Positions 47,748 through 54,184 of a DNA stretch of 54,184 nt are shown piece by piece (position 1 is the first letter of the stretch; every line of letters starts with the position of its first letter). Source of the stretch: Cardiobacteriaceae bacterium (GTDB lineage Bacteria; Pseudomonadota; Gammaproteobacteria; Cardiobacteriales; Cardiobacteriaceae); assembly GCA_017934275.1 (NCBI GenBank), contig JAGBJT010000006.1, positions 1-54,184 of the forward strand. Direction: 5' to 3'. The notes under the pieces were generated by a model. That model ran no database searches. It was not told the origin of the DNA and saw nothing but the letters and a program-made list of their open reading frames with translations. A program made the translations under genes and the position numbers.

Positions 47748-49418
47748 ATGAGCGCGATTGATGAAACTCCCGCCGCCGCTAACTTTATTCGCAACATTAT
47801 TGAAGAAGATATTAAAAATAATAAAAATCAGGGCAAGGTTCAAACTCGCTTTCCGCCCGAACCGAACGGTTATTTGCATCTCGGGCACATTAAATCTATC
47901 TGCTTAAATTTTGGTATGGCGGAAGAGTTTTCGGGCAATTGCAATCTGCGTTTTGATGATACCAATCCTGAAAAAGAAGATGTCGAATATATGGATTCCA
48001 TCAAGGAAGATGTCGAATGGTTGGGATTTCATTGGCAGAACCTAAATCACGCTTCAGATTATTTCGAGCAATTATTTCAATATGCCTTGCAGTTGATAGA
48101 ACAAGGTGATGCTTATGTTGATAGCCAAAGTCCAGATGAAATAAAAAATAACCGTGGAACGCTAACAGAACCTGGAAAAAATAGCCCATACAGGGAAAGA
48201 AAAATCGAGGAAAACCGTAAATTATTTTTAGAAATGGCGGAAGGAAAATATCCTGACGGTGCAATGGTATTACGGGCAAAAATTGATATGGCATCGCCGA
48301 ATATCAATATGCGCGACCCAATCATTTACCGTATCCGCCACGCCGCACATTTCCACGCTGGCGATAAATGGAAGGTTTATCCGATGTATGACTACACGCA
48401 TTGCTTGTCGGATATGTTAGAAGGTATCACGCATTCGCTTTGCACTTTGGAATTTGAAGATCACCGCCCGCTCTACGACTGGGTTTTGGATAAATTAAAC
48501 ACCCCTTGCCATCCGCAGCAAATCGAATTTGCACGGCTTAATTTGGAATATACCGTGCTTTCCAAACGGCGCTTAATTCAACTTGTGAAAGAAAATTTTG
48601 TCCGTAATTGGGATGATCCGCGGATGCCGACGGTGGCAGGTTTGCGCCGTCGCGGTATTCCAGCGGCTGCTTTGCGCAAATTTTGCCGTCAAATCGGGAT
48701 AAGCAAAGCCGACGGCACAATCGAAATGAGCTATTTTGAAAATGTTATCCGTGATTATCTCAACCAAAATTCACCGCGAGCAATGGCGGTGTTAAGTCCT
48801 CTAAAAGTAACGATTACCAACTTTAATGATAATCTTCCGAGAATGTTAAAAGTTGCAAATCATCCGCAAAATGAAGATTTCGGTAATAGAGAAGTTAGCT
48901 TTTCGGATAGTTTGTATATCGAAAAAGAAGATTTTTCCGAAAATCCACCGAAAAAATGGAAAAGATTGGCATTGGGCGAAAGTGTGCGTTTGCGCGGTAG
49001 TTTTGTTATTACTTGTGATGAATGTATCAAGGACGAAAACGGCGAAATAATCGAACTCAAATGCCGTTTAGATGAAAATACTTTGGGTAAAAATCCCGAA
49101 GGATATAAGCCAAACGGTGTAATTCATTGGGTCGATGCTAAAACGGCGGTAAAAGCGGAAATCCGTAAATATTCCTTGCTGTTTAACAATCCAAATCCGA
49201 TGGCGGCGGATGATTTCCGTGAAACTATCAATCCGAATTCTTTGGAAATTATTGACACTGCTTTTGTGGAAAAATCCTTGACAGAAAGTTTTAACAGTGC
49301 AGAAATCACCACTTATCAATTTGAACGGCAAGGTTATTTCGCAAATGATAAAGATGGTAGTTCTGAAAATCCTGTTTTCAACCTAACTTTGGGATTGAAA
49401 GATAGTTTTGGAAAGTGA
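47748..49418 (+). CDS. glnS: Glutaminyl-tRNA synthetase
   Basis: Charges tRNA-Gln. The 556-residue class I enzyme has the HIGH motif as HLGH in PEPNGYLHLGHIKSI (near residues 38-52), LRFDDTNPEKED, and the KMSKS counterpart VLSKRRL near 269-275. The C-terminal beta-barrel anticodon domains are complete. Length matches E. coli GlnS (554). Its presence implies direct Gln charging, as in gamma- and some beta-proteobacteria. Confidence 0.97.
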   Translation: MSAIDETPAAANFIRNIIEEDIKNNKNQGKVQTRFPPEPNGYLHLGHIKSICLNFGMAEEFSGNCNLRFDDTNPEKEDVEYMDSIKEDVEWLGFHWQNLNHASDYFEQLFQYALQLIEQGDAYVDSQSPDEIKNNRGTLTEPGKNSPYRERKIEENRKLFLEMAEGKYPDGAMVLRAKIDMASPNINMRDPIIYRIRHAAHFHAGDKWKVYPMYDYTHCLSDMLEGITHSLCTLEFEDHRPLYDWVLDKLNTPCHPQQIEFARLNLEYTVLSKRRLIQLVKENFVRNWDDPRMPTVAGLRRRGIPAAALRKFCRQIGISKADGTIEMSYFENVIRDYLNQNSPRAMAVLSPLKVTITNFNDNLPRMLKVANHPQNEDFGNREVSFSDSLYIEKEDFSENPPKKWKRLALGESVRLRGSFVITCDECIKDENGEIIELKCRLDENTLGKNPEGYKPNGVIHWVDAKTAVKAEIRKYSLLFNNPNPMAADDFRETINPNSLEIIDTAFVEKSLTESFNSAEITTYQFERQGYFANDKDGSSENPVFNLTLGLKDSFGK

Positions 49419-49500
49419 TTTGATATAGCTATTTCTTGGGATTACTAATGGTAAAAAATAAACCACAATAGTCCCATTTTTTTTAGCTTGGAGTGTAAAA

Positions 49501-49713
49501 ATGTTAGAAGAAAAAGAATTTGATGTGAATGTTAAAGAAATTCCAGAAAGACCCGAAACATTAGGCGAAAAATTATTCCGCGAAGAGACGGAAGCAGCAG
49601 AACGACATTATCTGGAAACGGGGATTTGTTATACCCAAGAGGAGGTTGATGAGTGGTTGGCTAGTTGGGGGACGGAAAACGAAAAGCCGTGTCCAGTATG
49701 GAAAGGAAAGTAG
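49501..49713 (+). CDS. Antitoxin of ParE/RelE-type module, copy 1
   Basis: A 70-residue acidic protein with GGAG upstream. The C-terminal part (EEVDEWLASWG and EKPCPVWKGK) is nearly the same as in the second copy at 50019. It overlaps the following toxin frame by 16 bp, a common TA layout. I do not recognise the DNA-binding fold; the antitoxin role is inferred from position and duplication. Confidence 0.72.
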   Translation: MLEEKEFDVNVKEIPERPETLGEKLFREETEAAERHYLETGICYTQEEVDEWLASWGTENEKPCPVWKGK

Positions 49714-50002
49714 TTTATTCTGACCGAGCACTCGCTGATTTACGGAGATTGCGACGGTTTTTGGCTATTAAAAATGATAAGGCAGCTAATCGTGCAGCAA
49801 ATGCAATTAGAACAAAAATAAAAGATTTGGCTATTTTTCCGTATATCGGTAAAAAAGTAAAAGGTTCTAATGTTCCCGAGATTTAATTATTCCCTTCGGT
49901 AAAACAGGTTATATCGCAAGATATAGAGTTTTTAGTAAAGAGGTGCTGATTTTGGGGATTAAACATCAACTTGAACTCGGTGATGATATTTGGTTGAAAT
50001 AG
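49698..50002 (+). pseudogene. ParE/RelE-type toxin, frameshifted (copy 1)
   Basis: The toxin starts at 49698 (MERKVVYSDRALADLRRLRR) and runs in frame to a stop at about 49886 after NVPEI. Right behind, in another frame, the rest of a ParE toxin is readable: LIIPFGKTGYIARYRVF, then ILGIKHQLELGDDIW, to a stop at 50000-50002. Joined, the product would be about 98 residues, the family length. The break is a small indel at GAGATTTAATTA. The toxin is therefore probably inactive. Confidence 0.78.
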
Positions 50003-50018
50003 ATAGAAGAGGGTGGAA

Positions 50019-50222
50019 ATGGAAAATATAAAAACACTTGACAAAGAAGCAGTAGAGTTAAAAGAAACTTTGGGAGAAAAATTATTCCGTGAAGAGGCGG
50101 AAGCAGCAAGAGGGCATATGGACGAAACAGGAATTTATTTCACTTATGAAGAAGTAGATGAATGGCTTGCAAGTTGGGGGATGGAAAACGAAAAACCGTG
50201 TCCAGTATGGAAAGGGAAGTAA
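50019..50222 (+). CDS. Antitoxin of ParE/RelE-type module, copy 2
   Basis: A protein of about 67 residues. I prefer the ATG at 50019, which has GAGGG seven bases upstream, over the GTG at 50013. It shares LGEKLFREE, EEVDEWLASWG and the identical end EKPCPVWKGK with copy 1. It overlaps the remnant toxin by 16 bp, as copy 1 does. Confidence 0.7.
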   Translation: MENIKTLDKEAVELKETLGEKLFREEAEAARGHMDETGIYFTYEEVDEWLASWGMENEKPCPVWKGK

Positions 50223-50353
50223 TTTATTCTGACCGAGCACTGGCTGATTTACGGCGATTGCGGCGGTTTTTGTTATTCAAAAATGATAAAAAACTTATTC
50301 GGATTTTGGCAATTAGGCATCAACTTGAACTTGGTGATGAAGTTTGGGATTGA
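50207..50353 (+). pseudogene. ParE/RelE-type toxin with internal deletion (copy 2)
   Basis: The frame starts at 50207 (MEREVIYSDRALADLRRLRR) and jumps from FKNDK straight to LAIRHQLELGDEVWD, the C-terminal end of the toxin. It is 48 residues long against about 98 expected, so the central half of the fold is missing. The reading frame remains open, which points to an in-frame deletion. Confidence 0.75.
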
Positions 50354-50392
50354 AATATAGCATTTATTTCTAGTTATATATTTATTAGTTAT

Positions 50393-50421
50393 TTGCTTTA
50401 ATTATTTTTATATTTGATAAT
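50393..50421 (+). promoter_or_regulatory. Predicted promoter of metNIQ
   Basis: TTGCTT (50393-50398), a 17-bp spacer, and GATAAT (50416-50421) fit a sigma-70 promoter. The transcript would start near 50428, just before GGAGG and the metN start at 50439. I did not see a MetJ-box repeat. Confidence 0.55.
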
Positions 50422-50438
50422 AAGAATTCGGAGGAAAT

Positions 50439-51473
50439 ATGATTAAATTACGCAATATTTCGAAAACTTATCGGAGCAAAAACCAGCAAATTTTGGCACT
50501 TGACGGTATAAATTTAGAAGTCAAAGAAGGTGAAATTTTTGGCGTGATAGGTGAAAGTGGGGCAGGGAAGAGTTCTTTAATTCGCTGTGTTAATTTATTA
50601 GAGCGACCTGATAGCGGTGAAGTGATAATTAACGGTGAGAATTTACTCAATTTAGATAAGGCGAAGTTATTCTCTGCACGGCATAAAATAGGTATGATTT
50701 TTCAGCATTTTAACTTGCTTTCAAATAGAACCGTTTTTGAAAATATTTCTTTGCCGTTGGAGTTATTAAAACAAAATAAAAGCGATATTAAAAAACGCAT
50801 TGATGAATTGCTTGATTTAACAGGCTTGAAAGATAAAGGCGGATATTTCCCAGCGCAACTTTCAGGTGGGCAAAAACAAAGAGTGGCAATTGCTAGAGCT
50901 TTAGCGAGTAATCCCAAAGTTTTACTTTCCGATGAGGCGACTTCTGCGCTAGATCCCAAAACTACGGAAAATATTTTGCAACTGATTGCCAAGATAAATA
51001 AAGAGCTTGGTTTAACTGTTTTGATGATTACTCACGAAATGGAAGTTGTAAAGTCAATTTGCCATAAAGTAGCCTTAATTGATAAAGGAAAGATTATAGA
51101 AACTAACCGAGTTGCAGAATTCTTTAATAATCCTTCTACGGAAACTGCAAAGGCTTTTGTGCGGCAAAGTGAGAAGTTTAATTTGCCTGATTTTTACCAA
51201 AAGAATATACATTCAACTGGTGATTATCCGATTATTAAATTGCATTACAGAGGGCAAATTATTGATAAACCGTTGCTTTCGCTTTTAACTCGAAAATTTA
51301 ATATTGATACGAGTATTCTTCAAGCCAAAATCGAACATTTTGATAATAAATCAGACGGCATAATTATTGTTGAATTGATTGCTGAAAAAGACAACATTGC
51401 TGCGGGAATTGAATACTTACAGGGTAAAAATTTAGATTTAGAGGTATTGGGTTATGTTCGAAAAAATATTTAA
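50439..51473 (+). CDS. metN: Methionine ABC importer ATPase MetN
   Basis: Powers uptake of D/L-methionine. The 344-residue protein has Walker A GESGAGKSS near residues 38-46, the signature LSGGQKQRVAIARAL near 140-154, Walker B VLLSDEATSALD, and the C-terminal NIL domain (about 265-344) that senses methionine. It overlaps metI by 20 bp. Confidence 0.95.
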   Translation: MIKLRNISKTYRSKNQQILALDGINLEVKEGEIFGVIGESGAGKSSLIRCVNLLERPDSGEVIINGENLLNLDKAKLFSARHKIGMIFQHFNLLSNRTVFENISLPLELLKQNKSDIKKRIDELLDLTGLKDKGGYFPAQLSGGQKQRVAIARALASNPKVLLSDEATSALDPKTTENILQLIAKINKELGLTVLMITHEMEVVKSICHKVALIDKGKIIETNRVAEFFNNPSTETAKAFVRQSEKFNLPDFYQKNIHSTGDYPIIKLHYRGQIIDKPLLSLLTRKFNIDTSILQAKIEHFDNKSDGIIIVELIAEKDNIAAGIEYLQGKNLDLEVLGYVRKNI

Positions 51474-52122
51474 TCCGCAAATATTAAATTTACTATTTAC
51501 CGCCACGCTGGAAACTTTATATATGACCTTTACGGCGGCGTTTTTATCGGCGATTATCGGTATTCCGCTCGGTGTTCTGTTATATAGCTCACGACCGAAT
51601 AATTTTTTAGAAAATAAGTATATTTATTATCCACTTGGAGTAATAGTTAATATCACTCGTTCTATCCCTTTTATGGTTTTGATGCTAGCGATAATTCCCT
51701 TTACACGCTTTATTATCGGTTCATCGATTGGAAATACGGCGGCATTAGTTCCATTAACTATCGCGGCAATTCCGTTTATTGCCCGAATGACGGAAAATAT
51801 TATTAACGAAGTGCCGAAAGGTTTAATTGAAGCAGCGCAATCGATGGGGGCGAATAACCGTCAGATTATATGGAAAGTATTACTTCCAGAAGCCCGTAGC
51901 GGATTAGTTGGAGTTATGACGATTGTAATTATTGCTTTAATCGGTTATACGGCGATTGCGGGGGCGATTGGAGCAGGCGGACTCGGCAAAGTAGCTAAGG
52001 TTTATGGTTACGATAGATATCGCTTGGAGATTATGTTTGCTTGCGTTTGCATACTTGTAGTTTTAGTGCAGAGTATTCAAAGTATCGGTGATTATTTAGC
52101 GAAAAAATTAGATCATCGGTAA
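51454..52122 (+). CDS. metI: Methionine ABC importer permease MetI
   Basis: A 222-residue permease with five predicted membrane helices and the ABC coupling motif EAAQSMGANNRQIIWKVLLP near residues 129-148. MetI proteins are about 217 residues long. It overlaps metN and precedes metQ by 78 bp. Confidence 0.95.
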   Translation: MFEKIFNPQILNLLFTATLETLYMTFTAAFLSAIIGIPLGVLLYSSRPNNFLENKYIYYPLGVIVNITRSIPFMVLMLAIIPFTRFIIGSSIGNTAALVPLTIAAIPFIARMTENIINEVPKGLIEAAQSMGANNRQIIWKVLLPEARSGLVGVMTIVIIALIGYTAIAGAIGAGGLGKVAKVYGYDRYRLEIMFACVCILVVLVQSIQSIGDYLAKKLDHR

Positions 52123-52200
52123 TTTCTTATTGGTTATGTTTTAAGTTGGTTTATATGACTTGAAATAATCTTTTTTAATTCAAAATACGGAGAAAATTCA

Positions 52201-52986
52201 ATGAAACAGGTAAAATTTTTAAGCTTAACACTAGCTTTATTTGCTGCTTTTTCAAGCATTGCAGAAGCTAAAATTAAAGTCGGTTCAATGAGCGGACAGG
52301 AGTCTGAATTGGTCTATACAGCGGCAAAAATTGCCAAGGATAGGTTTAATTTAGAAGTCGAAGTGGTGGAATTTGATGACTATGTAATGCCAAATGTTGC
52401 ATTAGCAGAAAAAGAAATCGATGCGAATGCAATGCAACACAAGCCTTATATGGACGGAATAAATAAAGATAGGGGCTTTAAGTTGGTCTCCGCGGCGAAT
52501 ACTTTTATTTACCCGATTGGTGCATACAGTAAAAAAATTAAAGATATAAAAGAGTTAAAAGATGGGGCAAAAATTGCTTTTCCAAATGATGCTACAAACG
52601 GTGCAAGAGCCCTAATTATGATGCACAACGCTGGTTTAATTAAGCTTAAAGACCCAGAAGATTTGCAAGCTTCAAAGTTGGATGTGGTGGAAAATCCGCA
52701 TAAATTTAAGCTGATTGATGCTGATGCGCCGTCTTTGCCGCGGGTTTTGGAAGATGTCGATTTGGCGTTTATCAACTCAAATTACGCGGTAAATCACGAT
52801 TTATTACCGCAAAAAGACGCTCTACTAGTTGAACCGAAAGAAAGCCCCTATGTCAATATCATCGCGACCCGTGAAGGTGATGAAAATCGCGAAGAAATTA
52901 AGCAATTTATTCAAAGTTATCAAACCGATGAAGTGCTCGAAGTCGCAGAAAAAATCTTCAAAGGTGCGGCGGTTAAGGGCTGGTAA
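52201..52986 (+). CDS. metQ: Methionine-binding protein MetQ (NlpA family)
   Basis: The substrate-binding partner of MetNI. The 261-residue protein has KIKVGSMSGQESELVYTAAK after a signal peptide, QHKPYMDGINKDRGF, IAFPNDATNGARALIMMHNA, and FINSNYAVNHDLLPQKDAL. The signal peptide ends in IAEA and has no lipobox cysteine, whereas most MetQ proteins are lipoproteins. It has GGAG upstream. Confidence 0.95.
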   Translation: MKQVKFLSLTLALFAAFSSIAEAKIKVGSMSGQESELVYTAAKIAKDRFNLEVEVVEFDDYVMPNVALAEKEIDANAMQHKPYMDGINKDRGFKLVSAANTFIYPIGAYSKKIKDIKELKDGAKIAFPNDATNGARALIMMHNAGLIKLKDPEDLQASKLDVVENPHKFKLIDADAPSLPRVLEDVDLAFINSNYAVNHDLLPQKDALLVEPKESPYVNIIATREGDENREEIKQFIQSYQTDEVLEVAEKIFKGAAVKGW

Positions 52987-53008
52987 TTGAAGTTAAGTCA
53001 CACTTAAA

Positions 53009-53048
53009 AATAAAGCTGGATATATATTTAATCCAGCGTTATTTTTAT
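53009..53048 (+). terminator. metQ terminator
   Basis: AATAAAGCTGGAT pairs with ATCCAGCGTTATT (one mismatch), followed by a T run, about 25 bp after the metQ stop. Confidence 0.75.
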
Positions 53049-53112
53049 ATATAAGAGTGTGGTTATAAATTTTCTGCACTGTTTATGTTTTAGTGGTTTA
53101 AAGAAAATAAAA

Positions 53113-53131
53113 CGGCGGAAAAAATCCGCCG
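53113..53131 (-). terminator. Terminator of the toxin/immunity transcript
   Basis: CGGCGGA pairs perfectly with TCCGCCG across five As, 13 bp beyond the stop of the minus-strand immunity-like gene. Confidence 0.7.
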
Positions 53132-53143
53132 AATATTTGATTA

Positions 53144-53665
53144 TTAAAACTGCCGTTGTAAATTGCAAATAAAATCATCTATATCTTGAAGGAGTTTACT
53201 GTTTATTTCCTTTTGAGTCATATTTGTCCCATCAAAATAAAGAGGAGAATATGAAGCAAAGTTTTTCAGATCATTCCGATAATTAAAGTTGGCATAGATT
53301 AGATCAAGCTCTTCAAATAATGCTTGTAAGTTATTACTACACATATCTCGACTTATAGACAATATTATAAATAACAATTTATTTTCAGCCACTTCTATCT
53401 CATTGTCATAATTTTTGTTTTTAGAAAGCAATTCATACAAAAAATCAACTAAATTGTTTTCTTTTGACAAAATATGCGACAAAAGTTTTTCTTCGATATC
53501 AGTTAGTTTATTTTCTTTTTCATATTTATCCAGAAGGTAACTTTTCAGAAAATTTTCTGGAAAATAAAAAAGTTTTATTCCTAAAAATAATAAAAATAAA
53601 TTAGCATTTATATTATATGTTTCAAAAATGCTAAATTTATTTATAACTTTATGCCAGCTAATCAT
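53144..53665 (-). CDS. DUF2247-like immunity protein
   Basis: A 173-residue cytoplasmic helical protein. Its C-terminal part, FEELDLIYANFNYRNDLKNF followed by ASYSPLYFDG, resembles the DUF2247 pattern (IY-x-F-x-YP...F-x-x-YMP), a family recurrently seen beside polymorphic toxins. The start overlaps the stop of the toxin-like gene by 4 bp. The base composition is very AT-rich compared with its neighbours, a common sign of transfer. The immunity role is inferred from family and position. Confidence 0.65.
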   Translation of the reverse strand: MISWHKVINKFSIFETYNINANLFLLFLGIKLFYFPENFLKSYLLDKYEKENKLTDIEEKLLSHILSKENNLVDFLYELLSKNKNYDNEIEVAENKLLFIILSISRDMCSNNLQALFEELDLIYANFNYRNDLKNFASYSPLYFDGTNMTQKEINSKLLQDIDDFICNLQRQF

Positions 53666-54184
53666 CGTGTTCCTTTTTTATTTTTTGGATAATTATTTGG
53701 TTTGCCAGTTACCTTTCCATTTTCTATAAAATTTCGATGAGTAACTCCACTATTTGGATCAACAATCCATTCAAATACACCTTCTTTTCCATTTAATGAA
53801 CCTTCTATTTGATATAAAGTTCTGGTTATTCCATCTTTTTGATTTGTAAGCACAAACTGTTCGGCATCAGAAGCATAATTATCAATGATGGAATTAAAAT
53901 TATGATGTGGATTTGTTTTTAATCCACTACCCGTTCTAGGGTTATCAACTACTGGATTATGTATTTCAGAATTTTTACTATTTTTTGCGGTTTTTTCTGC
54001 CTTTTTCTTATCTTTTTTAGCCGTTTTTTCCGCAGTCTTTTCCGCTTTTTTCTCCTTGCTACCGATGCCAAACATTCTTCCGATAGCTTTTACACCTTGA
54101 CCAGCTTTTTGAATTGCTTTTCCTGCTGGAATTAGTCCAGTTGCTGCCCAAGTTTTATCGGCTAAACCTTCTGCCTCTTTGATG
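53662..54184 (-). CDS. C-terminal end of a polymorphic toxin (partial)
   Basis: The frame stays open to the right edge of the window, so the 5' part is missing. The visible 173 or so residues include a segment with IPAGKAIQKAGQGVKAIG, then a Lys/Ala-rich linker (about KEKKAEKTAEKTAKKDKKK). A compact C-terminal domain follows, ending GVFEWIVDPNSGVTHRNFIE and VTGKPNNYPKNKKG. This ending is typical of toxin tips of CdiA/MafB/Rhs-type proteins, though I cannot name the toxin family. The internal ATG at 54075 is probably not the true start. The downstream gene is the likely immunity gene. Confidence 0.65.
   Translation of the reverse strand, partial: IKEAEGLADKTWAATGLIPAGKAIQKAGQGVKAIGRMFGIGSKEKKAEKTAEKTAKKDKKKAEKTAKNSKNSEIHNPVVDNPRTGSGLKTNPHHNFNSIIDNYASDAEQFVLTNQKDGITRTLYQIEGSLNGKEGVFEWIVDPNSGVTHRNFIENGKVTGKPNNYPKNKKGTR

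Noticed and set aside
54073-54075. ATG at 54075 as the true start of the right-edge protein
   Set aside because: The frame is open to the window edge with plausible protein sequence (IPAGKAIQKAGQGVKAIG), so the start lies outside.

Overview
The window is about 54 kb of a low-GC (roughly 40%) proteobacterial chromosome, densely packed with housekeeping genes. Gene content and order (pepA divergent from lptF; rsmG-parA-parB-atpIBEFHAGDC; tmk-holB-pilZ; grpE and dnaK behind sigma-32-type promoters; aroQ-accB-accC; LpxA; DsbD; a TbpB-fold surface lipoprotein; type IV pilus PilZ) fit a gamma- or beta-proteobacterium. I lean towards the Cardiobacteriales (Suttonella/Cardiobacterium/Dichelobacter relatives) or a Neisseriales-like host. 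The second option is raised by short terminal-inverted-repeat elements that look like Neisseria Correia elements. I did not see a Neisseria-type uptake sequence, so the lineage is an inference.

Layout. 1-265: GC-rich tandem repeat and terminators. 265-6181: proS, a small secreted protein, mdh, a pyridoxal/pyridoxamine kinase, pyrH and frr. 6182-6720: 540 bp with no gene, holding a palindrome-hairpin module, a nested pair of Correia-like elements and two terminators. 6721-17466 (minus): pepA-rsmG-parA-parB and the complete F1Fo ATP synthase operon. 17569-23384 (plus): lptF, a peptidoglycan amidase, aroQ-accB-accC and rsmA. 23391-30303 (minus): a copper-type P1B ATPase, a Cys-rich Sel1 protein, DsbD, PilZ, HolB and Tmk. 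30420-33066: grpE and dnaK. 33067-37080: an accessory island with a TbpB-like lipoprotein, an AAA-ATPase/PD-(D/E)XK protein and a DarT-like ADP-ribosyltransferase gene split by a mobile element. 37113-49418: lpxA with an ABC-2 polysaccharide exporter, purE, metE, a YgjP-type metallopeptidase, purK, rraA, aroG, lipoproteins and glnS. 49501-50353: a duplicated toxin-antitoxin locus with both toxins broken. 50439-52986: the metNIQ methionine importer. 53144-54184: an immunity-like gene and the C-terminal end of a polymorphic toxin running off the window.

The observations most worth a second look are these. (1) A family of 105-108 bp elements with TA target duplications, present as six copies at five loci, two of them nested. 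(2) One copy splits a DarT-like gene; removing the element plus one TA restores a continuous 373-codon reading frame exactly. (3) A three-copy module, made of an 18-20 bp perfect palindrome followed directly by a perfect hairpin with a TGAC-containing loop, stands in front of two of the island genes and downstream of frr. (4) Tandem ParE/RelE-type loci keep both antitoxins intact while each toxin carries a different lesion. (5) A toxin/immunity pair lies at the right edge.
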